DNA of 64,000 bases, taken from assembly GCF_023278185.1 (NCBI RefSeq), contig NZ_CP066356.1:6502001-6566000 (forward strand). Direction: 5' to 3'. Both the position numbers and the translations under genes were made by a program. A model generated the notes under the pieces. That model did no database searches, had not been told where the DNA came from, and was given only the letters and a program-made list of their open reading frames with translations. Shown piece by piece: positions 1-8,194 of this stretch (position 1 is the stretch's first letter; each line of letters starts with the position of its first letter). Source of the DNA: Bradyrhizobium elkanii USDA 76. GTDB taxonomy: Bacteria; Pseudomonadota; Alphaproteobacteria; Rhizobiales; Xanthobacteraceae.

Positions 1-683
1 GGGATGTCAGTCGTGCCGAGGCAGGTCACGCTCTCGACTTCGCCGAACAGATTGTCGAGCACGTAGCGCCAGTGGCAGACCATGTCGAGGATGATGCCGC
101 CGCCGTCCTCGGCGCGGTAATTCCACGACGGCCGCTGCGCTTCCTGCCAGCCGCCCTCGAACACCCAGTAGCCGAACTCGCCGCGCACCGAGAGCATGCG
201 GCCGAAGAAACCGGAGTCGCGCAGGAAAGCGAGCTTCTTCAGGCCCGGCAGGAACAGCTTGTCCTGCACCGTGCCGTGCTTGAGGCCCTTGGCATTGGCG
301 AGCTTCACGACCGCAACAGCCTCTTCAAGATTGGTCGCGATCGGCTTCTCGCAATAGACATGCTTGCCGGCATTGATCGCCTTGGTCAGCAGCGAGGGCC
401 GCGCCTGCGTGGTGGCGGCGTCGAAGAACACCGTGTCGCCCTTGTCCGCGAGCGCGCGATCGAGATCGGTGGTGTGCCGTTCGATGTTGTAGCGTTTTGC
501 CAACGCGCCGACCTTCTCGGCATCGCGGCCGACCAGGATCGGATCGGGCATGACGCGGTCGCCGTTCGCGAGCTGCACGCCGCCCTGCTCGCGGATCGCG
601 ACGATCGAGCGGATCAGATGCTGGTTGAGCCCCATCCGGCCGGTGACGCCGTTCATGATCAGGCCGAGGCGCTTGGTCGTCAT
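1..683 (-). CDS. Gfo/Idh/MocA family oxidoreductase (partial, C-terminus outside window)
   Basis: Predicted NAD(P)-dependent dehydrogenase acting on a sugar or cyclitol. About 227 residues of the N-terminal part are inside the window; the 3' end runs off the left edge. A Rossmann nucleotide-binding segment with GVTGRMG lies near residues 12-18, and the family signature EKP sits at 112-114 in CEKPIATN. The start ATG (cat at 681-683) overlaps the stop of the upstream enolase-superfamily gene in an ATGA arrangement, so the two are translationally coupled. It is the last visible gene of an operon that begins with ABC transporter genes, so its substrate is probably related to whatever that transporter imports. 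Family assignment is firm; the substrate is not known. Confidence 0.9.
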   Translation of the reverse strand, partial: MTTKRLGLIMNGVTGRMGLNQHLIRSIVAIREQGGVQLANGDRVMPDPILVGRDAEKVGALAKRYNIERHTTDLDRALADKGDTVFFDAATTQARPSLLTKAINAGKHVYCEKPIATNLEEAVAVVKLANAKGLKHGTVQDKLFLPGLKKLAFLRDSGFFGRMLSVRGEFGYWVFEGGWQEAQRPSWNYRAEDGGGIILDMVCHWRYVLDNLFGEVESVTCLGTTDI

Positions 684-2086
684 ACTGTCTGCTCCTGCGA
701 AACGCGTGGTGTTGGCCGCCTGAGCGGCTGCATGGTGGACCAGTCCGGATGGACCGAACTGGCAAAGCCCGGCGCGGCGGCGATCGATCCGGTCAGCAGA
801 TCACCGTCATGGATCGCGAGGCGGACCTTGCCGCCCGCGCGCGTGTAGAGATCGGGATGCGCGGTGAGGAAGGCGTCGGCCTCGTCAGCCGGCGTATCGG
901 CAAAGCCATCGACATAATGGTGCCCGTTGCGCTCGGCATGGATGACGCCGATCAGCGCGCCGAGCGCAAGGTCCTGCTGCACGCCGAGCCCGGCCTGGCA
1001 GGTCAGGTCCTCGCCGCTGATGAAATAGCCGCCGCTCTCAGCGCTCCACGTCGCCGCGCGGGTGGCGTTGACGATCGACTTGTAGATGCCCTTGCACGAT
1101 TTGGAGGAGATGCCGCGATAGCCCAGCGCGCGCGCCTGCGGGAATGCATCATAGCAATCGTCGGCCTCGTCGATGATGAAGCCGTGCGCCGCCAGTTTCC
1201 CGAGCGGCGAGGCTCTTGTGATATCGCGCGGCATCGGCTGCTCGATATAGAGCAGGTTTGCCCTGATCGGCTGCAACGCCGCGTCATGGTCGAGCCGGTC
1301 GACCAGCGCGCTCAGCGCGGCAAGGTCGGCATATTGCTCGTTGGCGTCGAGCGTGATCCTGGTTGCGTAAGGCAGCTTCGCAAGCTCGCTGCCGATCCGC
1401 GCCAGCCGCGCCGCGTCATGCGCGGGATCGCCGTTCAGCTTGAGCTTGAAATAGCGCGCACCGGCGGTCTCGTTGCGGTCGGCGACGCCGCCCTCGCCTT
1501 CAATTTTGTCGTCCATTCCGACCGTGTGCCTGACGGCGACCCGCTCGAGCCGTTTGCGTGTAGAAAGGAACCGCGCAATCGCGGCATCGTCGACATCCGG
1601 CGTCAGCCGCGCGTCGATGCCGGCGATATTGCCGGCCATGCCGTCGAAGAAATTCGCGCCGGCCGCGCGCAGCAGCGCATCCAGGATCGCCTTGTCGATC
1701 TCGGCCGGGCCGAATCCGGCGGCAAGTGGAGGAATGTCTTCCACAGCGCAGGCCGCGACCTGCGGGCCGATACGTTCGGCATGGAGGCCGAACGCGGTCT
1801 CAAAACCCCTGTTCGCAAGATAGAGCTCGCGCGCAACCGCAAGCGAGCGGCGAAGTCCGTCGAGCGACTGCGCTTCGGTCAGATGCGGCCGCTTGTCGAA
1901 CCATTTCGGCGCCAGCATCTCGGCGCCGGCGCCGGTAGCGCGACCCTTTCCCTCCACCTCGATCTCGACCCGCGCGAACATCTGCGTCGACGCGGTGATC
2001 GTCACCGCGCCGAAGCGGAACGGCCGGGCGAACACCAGCGGCCGTTCGAAGAACGCGATGTCGTTGACTTTGAGGCGAAGCGGCAT
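680..2086 (-). CDS. Enolase-superfamily (mandelate racemase/muconate-lactonizing-like) protein
   Basis: A 468-residue protein with the enolase-superfamily barrel signature. I see K-x-K at 214-216 (FKLKLNG), the metal ligand stretch LDANEQY at 246-252, IEQP with Glu282, Asp306/Glu307 in IIDEADD, and a lysine-rich SSKSCKG at 327-333. The K-x-K, D, E, D/E, K order is that of the muconate-lactonizing subgroup. Such enzymes abstract a proton alpha to a carboxylate and then dehydrate, racemize or cycloisomerize an acid. The protein is longer than the usual 360-400 residues, with extra sequence before the barrel. The open frame continues upstream to about 2602, but that part is antisense-frame shadow of the ATPase gene; the ATG at 2086 is 14 bases after the ATPase stop. 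The stop overlaps the next gene (ATGA). The substrate is unknown, perhaps a sugar acid. Confidence 0.85.
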   Translation of the reverse strand: MPLRLKVNDIAFFERPLVFARPFRFGAVTITASTQMFARVEIEVEGKGRATGAGAEMLAPKWFDKRPHLTEAQSLDGLRRSLAVARELYLANRGFETAFGLHAERIGPQVAACAVEDIPPLAAGFGPAEIDKAILDALLRAAGANFFDGMAGNIAGIDARLTPDVDDAAIARFLSTRKRLERVAVRHTVGMDDKIEGEGGVADRNETAGARYFKLKLNGDPAHDAARLARIGSELAKLPYATRITLDANEQYADLAALSALVDRLDHDAALQPIRANLLYIEQPMPRDITRASPLGKLAAHGFIIDEADDCYDAFPQARALGYRGISSKSCKGIYKSIVNATRAATWSAESGGYFISGEDLTCQAGLGVQQDLALGALIGVIHAERNGHHYVDGFADTPADEADAFLTAHPDLYTRAGGKVRLAIHDGDLLTGSIAAAPGFASSVHPDWSTMQPLRRPTPRVSQEQTV

Positions 2087-2100
2087 TGAAGGCTCGGGTG

Positions 2101-2949
2101 TTAGTCCAGCGACCCCTGTGTGAAGAAATGCTTCCGGATCCGCTGCACCAGTTCGTTGAAGACAGGATCGGACATCGTCTCGAGCGAGCGCGGCCGCGGC
2201 ATCGGCACGTCGTAGATCGCGGCGATCGCGCCGGGCCGCTCGGTCATCACGAGCACGCGGTCGGCGAGGAACACGGCCTCGGGAATCGAGTGCGTGATCA
2301 GCAAGACCGTCTTGCCGGTCTCGCGCTGGATCCGCATCAATTCGACGTTCATCCGCTCGCGCGTCATGGCGTCGAGCGCGCCGAACGGCTCGTCCATCAG
2401 CATGATCTTCGGATCGTGCACCAGCGCGCGGCAGATCGAGGCGCGCTGCTGCATGCCGCCGGACAGCTGCCAGGGCAGCTTCTTCTCGAAACCTTCGAGG
2501 CCGACCAGCTTCAGCAGGTCCTTGGCGCGGGCGAGATATTTGTCCCGCGGCAGCTGCTTCATGTCGATCGGCAGCATCACGTTGGAGAGGATGTTGCGCC
2601 AAGGCAGCAGCAGCGCGTTCTGGAACACGATGCCGACATTGCCGTGCGGCCTGGTCACCGGCTCGCCGTCGACCAGCACCTCGCCCGTCGTCGGCGGCAG
2701 CAGGCCCGAGATCATCTTGAGCAGCGTGGACTTGCCGCAGCCGGAGGGCCCGACCACGACGAAGAACTCGCCGTCATTGATGGTGAAGTCGAGCGGCCGC
2801 AGCGACGGCACATCGCCGTCGCGCGACCGGTAGGTCTTCGACACGCCCGACAGCTTGATGCCCGGCGTGGCACCGGCCGCGCGGTCCGACACCAGACGCA
2901 GATGCGCGGCGGGCTGAACGTCGGCTATTGGCTTGGTCGCTGGGTTCAT
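2101..2949 (-). CDS. ABC transporter ATPase, NitT/TauT (nitrate/sulfonate/thiamine-precursor) type
   Basis: A 282-residue cytoplasmic ATPase. The Walker A is GPSGCGKST, the signature is LSGGMQQR, and the Walker B is ILMLMDEPFGALD. The sequence following (TVLLITHSIPEAVFLADRV) is typical of the SsuB/TauB/NrtD group, as is the short C-terminal tail. It powers import with the permease at 4131-4940 and the binding protein at 3074-4072. Unlike the usual order, it is separated from the binding-protein gene by a 124-bp gap holding a palindromic repeat. It lies 14 bases upstream of the enolase-superfamily gene, so transporter and enzymes are probably one operon. Confidence 0.93.
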   Translation of the reverse strand: MNPATKPIADVQPAAHLRLVSDRAAGATPGIKLSGVSKTYRSRDGDVPSLRPLDFTINDGEFFVVVGPSGCGKSTLLKMISGLLPPTTGEVLVDGEPVTRPHGNVGIVFQNALLLPWRNILSNVMLPIDMKQLPRDKYLARAKDLLKLVGLEGFEKKLPWQLSGGMQQRASICRALVHDPKIMLMDEPFGALDAMTRERMNVELMRIQRETGKTVLLITHSIPEAVFLADRVLVMTERPGAIAAIYDVPMPRPRSLETMSDPVFNELVQRIRKHFFTQGSLD

Positions 2950-2980
2950 TCTGCCCGGTCCGCAGGGACATAGATTGCTG

Positions 2981-3058
2981 TCATTCCGGAATGGTCCGAA
3001 GGACCAGACCCGGAATTTCGAGATTCCGGGTTCGATGCTTCACATCGCCCCGGAATGA
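2981..3058. repeat. Intergenic palindromic repeat, family B
   Basis: The element starts TCATTCCGG and ends CCGGAATGA, with a central inverted repeat CCCGGAAT/ATTCCGGG at about 3009-3030. A close copy lies at 56163-56241 and a related one at 6009-6155. It fills the gap between the binding-protein gene and the ATPase gene inside an operon, where its RNA would fold into a long hairpin. Confidence 0.85.
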
Positions 3059-3073
3059 TGGTGCCTGTTGCAG

Positions 3074-4072
3074 TCACGAATCGCCCTTCGGCAGATAGTC
3101 GTTGGTGTAGAACGCCTTCGGATTGGCCTTGGCCTTGGCGTCGAGGCCGCCATACTCGACCATCAAATTGACCGACTCGGTCATGTTCTGGTCGGTGACC
3201 TGGAACGGCCGCCTGGTCCTGGTCTCCGCCGTGCGATAAAGCGGGATCGTCAGCTCGAAGCCTTGCGTCAACGTGTCGATCTTGCCGCCCTTCGGGTTGG
3301 CGTCGAGGATCGTCTGCGCGGCGGCCTTGGGGTCCTTCTCCGCGGCTTCCACCGCCTTGGTGGTCGCCGACATGAAGCGGCGCACCAGGTCGGCATTGGC
3401 CTTCACATAGTCGGAGTTCGCGATGATGCCCGACGACACCATGTTGATGCCGTAGTCGGCGAACTTGATCGGATAGACGTCCTTGCCGGTGGCATCCTTG
3501 ATCTTCATCGACTGGTCCATGACGTAGCCGAGCAGCAGGTCGGCCTGGCCGTTGATCACGGCGTTGAGCTTGGTCTGGCCGTCGCCGGCGACGGTGTTGA
3601 AATCGCTTTCCCTGAGGCCGGTCTTCTTCAGGAACAGCGGCCAGATCTGCGTCATCGAATCCGCCGGCGTGATCGCGACCGTCTTGCCCTTGATGTCCTC
3701 CGGCTTCCTGATGTTCTTGTCGGCAAGGCTCATCGCCGACATCGGGCTAGTCTGCAGCAGCACGCCGGTGGCGATCACGGGCGCGCCCTTCACCGCGGCG
3801 CGCATCATCGTGGGCACGTCGACATAGCCGAAATCGGCGGTCTTGGCCGCCACCGCCTGCGTGGTCGCCGCCGAACCGCGGCCTTCCTGGATCTCGAGGT
3901 CGATGCCCTCAGTGGCGTAGATGCCCTTGGCCTTGCCGTAATAGAACGGCGCGTGCTCGCCATAGACGTACCAGTTCAGCATCAGCACGACCTTGTCGGC
4001 CGCGGACACCGGTGCCACCGCTAGTGCGGTCCAGGCGAGCGCGGCACCCGCGACCGCAATCAAACGCTTCAT
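3074..4072 (-). CDS. ABC transporter substrate-binding protein, NMT1/THI5-like
   Basis: A 332-residue periplasmic protein with a Sec signal peptide (MKRLIAVAG...PVSAADK, cleavage after about residue 24). The mature start VVLMLNWYVYGEHAPFYYGK is the typical opening of NMT1/THI5-like binding proteins, which bind pyrimidine precursors of thiamine, riboflavin, taurine, nitrate or similar small molecules. The middle has the expected GKTVAITPADS segment. It is the second gene of the transporter operon, after the permease. Nothing in the sequence fixes the ligand; the downstream enolase-superfamily and Gfo/Idh enzymes suggest an organic acid or polyol. Confidence 0.92.
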   Translation of the reverse strand: MKRLIAVAGAALAWTALAVAPVSAADKVVLMLNWYVYGEHAPFYYGKAKGIYATEGIDLEIQEGRGSAATTQAVAAKTADFGYVDVPTMMRAAVKGAPVIATGVLLQTSPMSAMSLADKNIRKPEDIKGKTVAITPADSMTQIWPLFLKKTGLRESDFNTVAGDGQTKLNAVINGQADLLLGYVMDQSMKIKDATGKDVYPIKFADYGINMVSSGIIANSDYVKANADLVRRFMSATTKAVEAAEKDPKAAAQTILDANPKGGKIDTLTQGFELTIPLYRTAETRTRRPFQVTDQNMTESVNLMVEYGGLDAKAKANPKAFYTNDYLPKGDS

Positions 4073-4130
4073 GGTTGTTCTCCCTTTATTGTCCGCGGTC
4101 CTTGCGTGGACCGCTTGTCCGGTTGCTGCG

Positions 4131-4940
4131 CTAGGAAGCGAAGATGATGTCGTCGCGCTGGCTGACGTGCCAGGGGATCACCAGCCGCTCGATGCGGTCG
4201 ACGATCCAGAACAGGATGACGCCGAGCAGCGCAAGGATCACCAGCGCGGCGAACATCGTCGGCAGGTCGAAGGTGCCGATCGAGCGCTGCATCACGTAGC
4301 CGATGCCGGAATTGGAGCCGACGAACTCTCCGACGACGGCGCCGACCACGGCGAGCGTCACCGAGACTTTCAGGCCGGAAAAGATCGCGGGCATCGCGTG
4401 CGGCAGGTTGACCGCGCGGAACACCTGGAAGCGACTGCCCTGCATCGCGCGCGCCAGATCGACCATATCAGGGTCGACCGACTTGAAGCCCTGCACCGCC
4501 GAGACCACCACGGGGAAGAAGCCGAGCAGGAATGCGGAGATCACCTTGGGGATGATGCCGAAGCCGAACCACACCACGAACAGCGGCGCGATCGCGATCT
4601 TCGGCACGGACTGGGAGAATACCAGCAGCGGATAGACGTAGCTCTCGACCGTCTTCGAACCCGCGATCAGCATCGCGACGGGAATGCCGAACAGCGCCGA
4701 GAGCAGGAAGCCGCAAATCGTTGCATAGGTGGTCGGCCAGGACTGCCGCAGCAGCTCCGGCCAGTCGCTCCAGAGCACCGCCACGACGTCGCCGGGCGAG
4801 GGAATTTGGTAGGCCGGAATATGGAACAAGCGGATCGCGAGGTCCCAGGCCGCCACGATGACGACCAAGAACAGGAACGGACGTACCCACGCCGCATTCA
4901 GCACCTTCGACAGGCCCGAAGGGCTCTTTGCCTCCGCCAC
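4131..4940 (-). CDS. ABC transporter permease, NitT/TauT type
   Basis: A 269-residue inner-membrane permease with about six hydrophobic segments and the EAA-type loop (LARAMQGSRFQVFRAVNLPHAMPAIFSGLK). I chose the GTG at 4938-4940 (protein begins VAEAKSPSG) because AAGGGAG sits 7 bases upstream; an open frame extends to 5030 but has no better start. It is the first gene of the operon with the binding protein at 3074-4072 and the ATPase at 2101-2949. Its substrate is unknown. Confidence 0.9.
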   Translation of the reverse strand: MAEAKSPSGLSKVLNAAWVRPFLFLVVIVAAWDLAIRLFHIPAYQIPSPGDVVAVLWSDWPELLRQSWPTTYATICGFLLSALFGIPVAMLIAGSKTVESYVYPLLVFSQSVPKIAIAPLFVVWFGFGIIPKVISAFLLGFFPVVVSAVQGFKSVDPDMVDLARAMQGSRFQVFRAVNLPHAMPAIFSGLKVSVTLAVVGAVVGEFVGSNSGIGYVMQRSIGTFDLPTMFAALVILALLGVILFWIVDRIERLVIPWHVSQRDDIIFAS

Positions 4941-5070
4941 GTCACGCTCCCTTTGCAGTCTCTCTGTTCGTTCAGAAATTAACCCGTTGGATAAATACTG
5001 TCCAGCCCCAAGCGCGCGGCAAAATCGCACCGAAATACGCTACTTTCGTCAGGCGAGAATTCTATGGTCC

Positions 5071-5159
5071 GTAGCCCGGATGCAGCGGAGCGTAATCCGG
5101 GGCCCGGAGTGTCTACGGATAAAGCTGCCCCGGATTGCGCTGCGCTTCATCCGGGCTAC
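5071..5159. repeat. Long inverted repeat, GTAGCCCGGATG family
   Basis: Two 32-bp arms (5071-5102 and 5128-5159) beginning GTAGCCCGGATG and ending CATCCGGGCTAC are near-perfect inverted copies around a 25-bp spacer. The element lies between the TetR stop and the permease start and would form a strong hairpin. It looks like the widespread proteobacterial REP-type palindrome with GTAGCCCGGATG ends. Confidence 0.88.
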
Positions 5160-5194
5160 AAGACACCATTGGCAATAAGCGCGAACGCGCCGCC

Positions 5195-5938
5195 TCACAC
5201 CACGCGGTGTTCCATCGACTTCAGCGCCGGCATCGCTCCGCCGAATCCTGCCGTCGACTTGCCGGTCAGCGCCGCCAGCACCAGCGCGGTCATGTGCTCG
5301 AGGCGCTCGTCGCGGGCGTCCTTCTTCAAGAGGTCGCGGCCGAAGATCACGCTCAGCGTGGCGCTGTTGGAGAGATAGAAGAACGCCAGCCCGGCGATCG
5401 AGATGTAGAGCTGCACCGGATCGACCGCGACTCGGAAATCGCCGCTCTCGACCCCGCGCGTCACCACGGTGCGGATCATCTCGACAAAGGGCGAGTGCAT
5501 CGACTTGACCTTGGTCGATCGCTTCAGGTGTTTTGCCTTGGCGAGGTTTTCCGTGTTCAGCAGTGCCAGGAACTCGGGATTGCGCAGAAAATAGTTCCAC
5601 GTGAAGTCGATCAGGCGTCCGATCGCCTCGGGCGGATCGAGATGCTCGAGATCGAGGGTGCGCTCCTCGGCGCGGATCTTCTCATAGGCGCCTTCCAGCA
5701 CCTCGAGATAAAGATCCTCCTTGTTGCCGACGTGGTAGTACAGCATGCGCTTGTTGGCGCCGGCGTTGGCCGCGATGCGGTCGACCCGCGCGCCGGCGAG
5801 GCCATGGGCGGCGAATTCCTGCTTTGCGGCCTCGAGAATCCGCAGCCGCATCCCCTGGGGGTCGCGCTGCCATCTCTGTATTCGCTTTGCCTTGGCCAAA
5901 TCGATCGCCCGGTGATGCTGGGTTGGTGAATGTAGCAT
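5195..5938 (-). CDS. TetR/AcrR family transcriptional regulator
   Basis: A 247-residue repressor-like protein. The N-terminal helix-turn-helix lies at about residues 18-65 (RILEAAKQEFAAHGL..., then RIAANAGANKRMLYYHVGNKEDLY). The C-terminal part is a helical ligand domain of the RutR-like sort. I chose the ATG at 5938; the frame runs on to 5998 without a better start. It sits just upstream of, and on the same strand as, the ABC transporter operon, separated by an inverted repeat. It may control that operon or its own expression. Confidence 0.88.
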   Translation of the reverse strand: MLHSPTQHHRAIDLAKAKRIQRWQRDPQGMRLRILEAAKQEFAAHGLAGARVDRIAANAGANKRMLYYHVGNKEDLYLEVLEGAYEKIRAEERTLDLEHLDPPEAIGRLIDFTWNYFLRNPEFLALLNTENLAKAKHLKRSTKVKSMHSPFVEMIRTVVTRGVESGDFRVAVDPVQLYISIAGLAFFYLSNSATLSVIFGRDLLKKDARDERLEHMTALVLAALTGKSTAGFGGAMPALKSMEHRVV

Positions 5939-6008
5939 GACGCGCGACGTTTGAGAACGAATGTTGTCGTGACGCTTGTGCGGGAATATTTCTCGCAACC
6001 ACCCTCCT

Positions 6009-6155
6009 CGTCATTCCCCGGTGCGCAATTGCGCACCTGAGGGCGTGCGCGGCATGAACCCGGAATCCATCGGGCAACATGTTCCGTGCGTGAATGGATT
6101 CCGGGTTCTCGCTTCGCGAGCCCCCAGGTGCGCAATTGCGCACCGGGGAATGACG
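6009..6155. repeat. Inverted repeat with GTGCGCAATTGCGCAC palindromes at both ends
   Basis: Arms at 6009-6037 and 6127-6155 are perfect 29-bp inverted copies. Each contains the 16-bp palindrome GTGCGCAATTGCGCAC (6021-6036 and 6128-6143). An inner pair of about 20 bp around 'ggaatccat' and 'atggattcc' adds to the stem. It lies between the VOC gene and the TetR gene. The same 16-bp palindrome recurs inside another repeat at 21737-21752. Confidence 0.88.
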
Positions 6156-6204
6156 AGAAACTCAAAACACGCACTGCCGGGACGACCCGCGGATGAGACG
6201 CAGC

Positions 6205-7053
6205 CTAGTCCGGCTTTCCCTGTGACGGCTGCACCAGAAGCGTCGGCACACCGCATGTGCCGTTGCGCACCGTCATCACGCGCGTGCCGGTCTTGCGGCC
6301 GGTGCGGACCTCGGAGACGTCGACGCCAGCGGCAATCAGCCGCGCACGTGTGGCATCGATGTCGGCGACGCGCCAGCAGATGCCGCGCAGCCGGTCCGGC
6401 GCGTCCGTCTCCGATTTGCCCGGCCGGTGCGTGACCTCGACCACGAGGTCGCCGCAGCGAAAGAACATCAGCCGGCCCCACTCCGGATGCGACCGGTCGA
6501 GCGCCATGTCGAGGCCGAGCCGCGCGCCATAGAGCGCGGCGGCGCGTTCCGGATCGGCGGTCGAAACCACCACGTGATCCATCGCGGTGATCGATGCGGT
6601 CGTGGTGCGGACCGACAGCGGCCGCTCCTGCGCGCGCTCCAGGAAGAACATGCGCACGCCGCGCGTCGCATCGGTCGCAGCGCGGGTCCGCTTCCAAGAC
6701 AGCACGACGCCACTGGTCTCGTCGCGGCTTTCGACTTCAGTGATGGGTTCGGGCTTCAGCGTCAGCCGATCGAGCCTGCGGTGTGTCTTCGCGATATCGC
6801 TGGTGCGGAAGCAGAGGCTCGCAAGCCCCTCGCCCTGGGTGGCTAGCGCGCTGCGGACACGCTGGGCTGCATCATCGTCGCCGCGCGGCGCCACCAATTC
6901 CAGCGTGGTGTTGTCGAGCGTGAACAGCGTGCGGTCCGCGCCGCCGTCGCTGTAGCGCCAGGAGGGCGTCCGCGCGAACAGCGTCTCGTAGGCCGCGCTG
7001 GCAGCCGCGATGTCGCCGGTCAGGACGACGACGTGATCGAGACCGGTAATCAT
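6205..7053 (-). CDS. Two-domain VOC (glyoxalase/bleomycin-resistance/dioxygenase fold) protein
   Basis: A 282-residue protein made of two similar halves. The first begins ITGLDHVVVLTGD and the second begins AMDHVVVSTADPERAAALYGARLGL near residue 155. Each half is a betaalphabetabetabeta module with the opening His that usually binds metal. A Glu is visible at the end of the first module in LELVAPR and in the second in VVEVTHRP. Such tandem proteins include lactoylglutathione lyases, extradiol dioxygenases and fosfomycin or bleomycin resistance proteins; which applies here cannot be told. ATG at 7053 has GGGGAGG 8 bases upstream. It faces away from the sugar kinase genes. Confidence 0.85.
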   Translation of the reverse strand: MITGLDHVVVLTGDIAAASAAYETLFARTPSWRYSDGGADRTLFTLDNTTLELVAPRGDDDAAQRVRSALATQGEGLASLCFRTSDIAKTHRRLDRLTLKPEPITEVESRDETSGVVLSWKRTRAATDATRGVRMFFLERAQERPLSVRTTTASITAMDHVVVSTADPERAAALYGARLGLDMALDRSHPEWGRLMFFRCGDLVVEVTHRPGKSETDAPDRLRGICWRVADIDATRARLIAAGVDVSEVRTGRKTGTRVMTVRNGTCGVPTLLVQPSQGKPD

Positions 7054-7279
7054 GGCTGCAACCTCCCCGAATCTGCCGTCATTGTGTTTCTCCCTTGACC
7101 CAACCCGGAACCACGGACTGCCGCCGGCCGTTATGCCGCATGCGAGAACGGCCCGGCGCAATCATCACCTCTACCTGTAAACCAGGCAGGGTTGCGAATA
7201 ATTTCAGCTATATCGGCCGATCAGCAATGCTAGTCTGGAACCGCCGGCCGGGACCACACCAAGCCACGACGGAAAGCGA

Positions 7280-8173
7280 ATGCAGGCTCTCTTCATCGGA
7301 CAGACCTATATCGACGTCACCTTCATCACGGATCACATGCCCGTCGGCGACGAAAAGCACGTCGCCGACGCCTATGCGGTGTCGTTCGGCGGCAACGCCG
7401 TGACCGCAGCATTCTGCTGCGCCAAGCTCGGCGTCCCGCCGGACCTGATCGCCACCATGGCCAATGACTGGCTGGGACGGATGTTCTGGGACATGGCCGA
7501 CAGGTACGGCATCTCGTTCCACCCCCGCAAGGTCAACTCCTCCTCGCTGTCCTTCATCATGCCGAACGACGGCAAGCGCGCCATCGTCCGCTGCCGCGAC
7601 GACCAGCACATCCACCCCTTTCCGCTGCTGAACATCAAGGGCTGCCGCGCGTTGCACATCGACGGCCACCAGCCGGACGCCGCGATCCATTATGCAAAGC
7701 TGTGCCGCGAGGACGGCATCCTGACCTCGCTCGACGGCGGCGGCCTGCGCACCAACACCCACGAGCTGCTCGCATTCATCGACATTGCGATCGTCGCCGA
7801 ACGGCTGTGCGAGCAGATGGACAAGACGCCGGAGCAGATGCTCGACTATCTCAAGAGCCGCGGCTGCAAGGTCGGCGGCGTCACCATGGGCGAGCGCGGC
7901 CTGCTCTGGTATGACGAGGCCGGCACGGTGCGCACGCTGCCGGCTTTCCCGATCCCGCGCGCGCGCGTGATCGACACCAACGGCGCCGGCGACGTCTTCC
8001 ACGGCGCCTACATCTACTCTTACCTTTCGAACCCGAGCAAAGGCTGGCATGAGCACTTCAAGTTCGCGCGTGCAGCCTCGACCTTCAAGATCCAGAAGCT
8101 CGGCAACGAGGCCGGCTTGCCGACACTCGCCGATATCGCAGCGGTCAAGCAGGAATTTCGCGCCGAGGCCTGA
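7280..8173 (+). CDS. PfkB family carbohydrate kinase
   Basis: A 297-residue sugar kinase. The C-terminal PfkB signature with catalytic Asp is visible as DTNGAGDVFHGAY at about residues 233-245. The N-terminal glycine-rich segment is SFGGNAVTAA near residue 38. These enzymes transfer phosphate from ATP to a sugar or nucleoside. It is followed after 21 bases by a second PfkB gene, so the pair is likely co-transcribed. Sequence and lid differ clearly from the ribokinase that follows, so it probably has another substrate, perhaps a keto-sugar or sugar acid. The gene starts a plus-strand unit opposite the VOC gene. Confidence 0.88.
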   Translation: MQALFIGQTYIDVTFITDHMPVGDEKHVADAYAVSFGGNAVTAAFCCAKLGVPPDLIATMANDWLGRMFWDMADRYGISFHPRKVNSSSLSFIMPNDGKRAIVRCRDDQHIHPFPLLNIKGCRALHIDGHQPDAAIHYAKLCREDGILTSLDGGGLRTNTHELLAFIDIAIVAERLCEQMDKTPEQMLDYLKSRGCKVGGVTMGERGLLWYDEAGTVRTLPAFPIPRARVIDTNGAGDVFHGAYIYSYLSNPSKGWHEHFKFARAASTFKIQKLGNEAGLPTLADIAAVKQEFRAEA

Positions 8174-8194
8174 TATCGGTGAACGGGGCTAGTC

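Noticed and set aside
749..2089. Plus-strand frame of 446 codons opposite the enolase-superfamily gene
   Set aside because: Composition typical of antisense frames; the minus-strand protein has all family motifs.
2087..2602. Upstream extension of the enolase-superfamily frame
   Set aside because: It overlaps the ATPase gene in another frame and has no family likeness.
6205..7053. Specific fosfomycin or bleomycin resistance call for the VOC protein
   Set aside because: Only the general fold can be recognised; no substrate-specific residues are evident.
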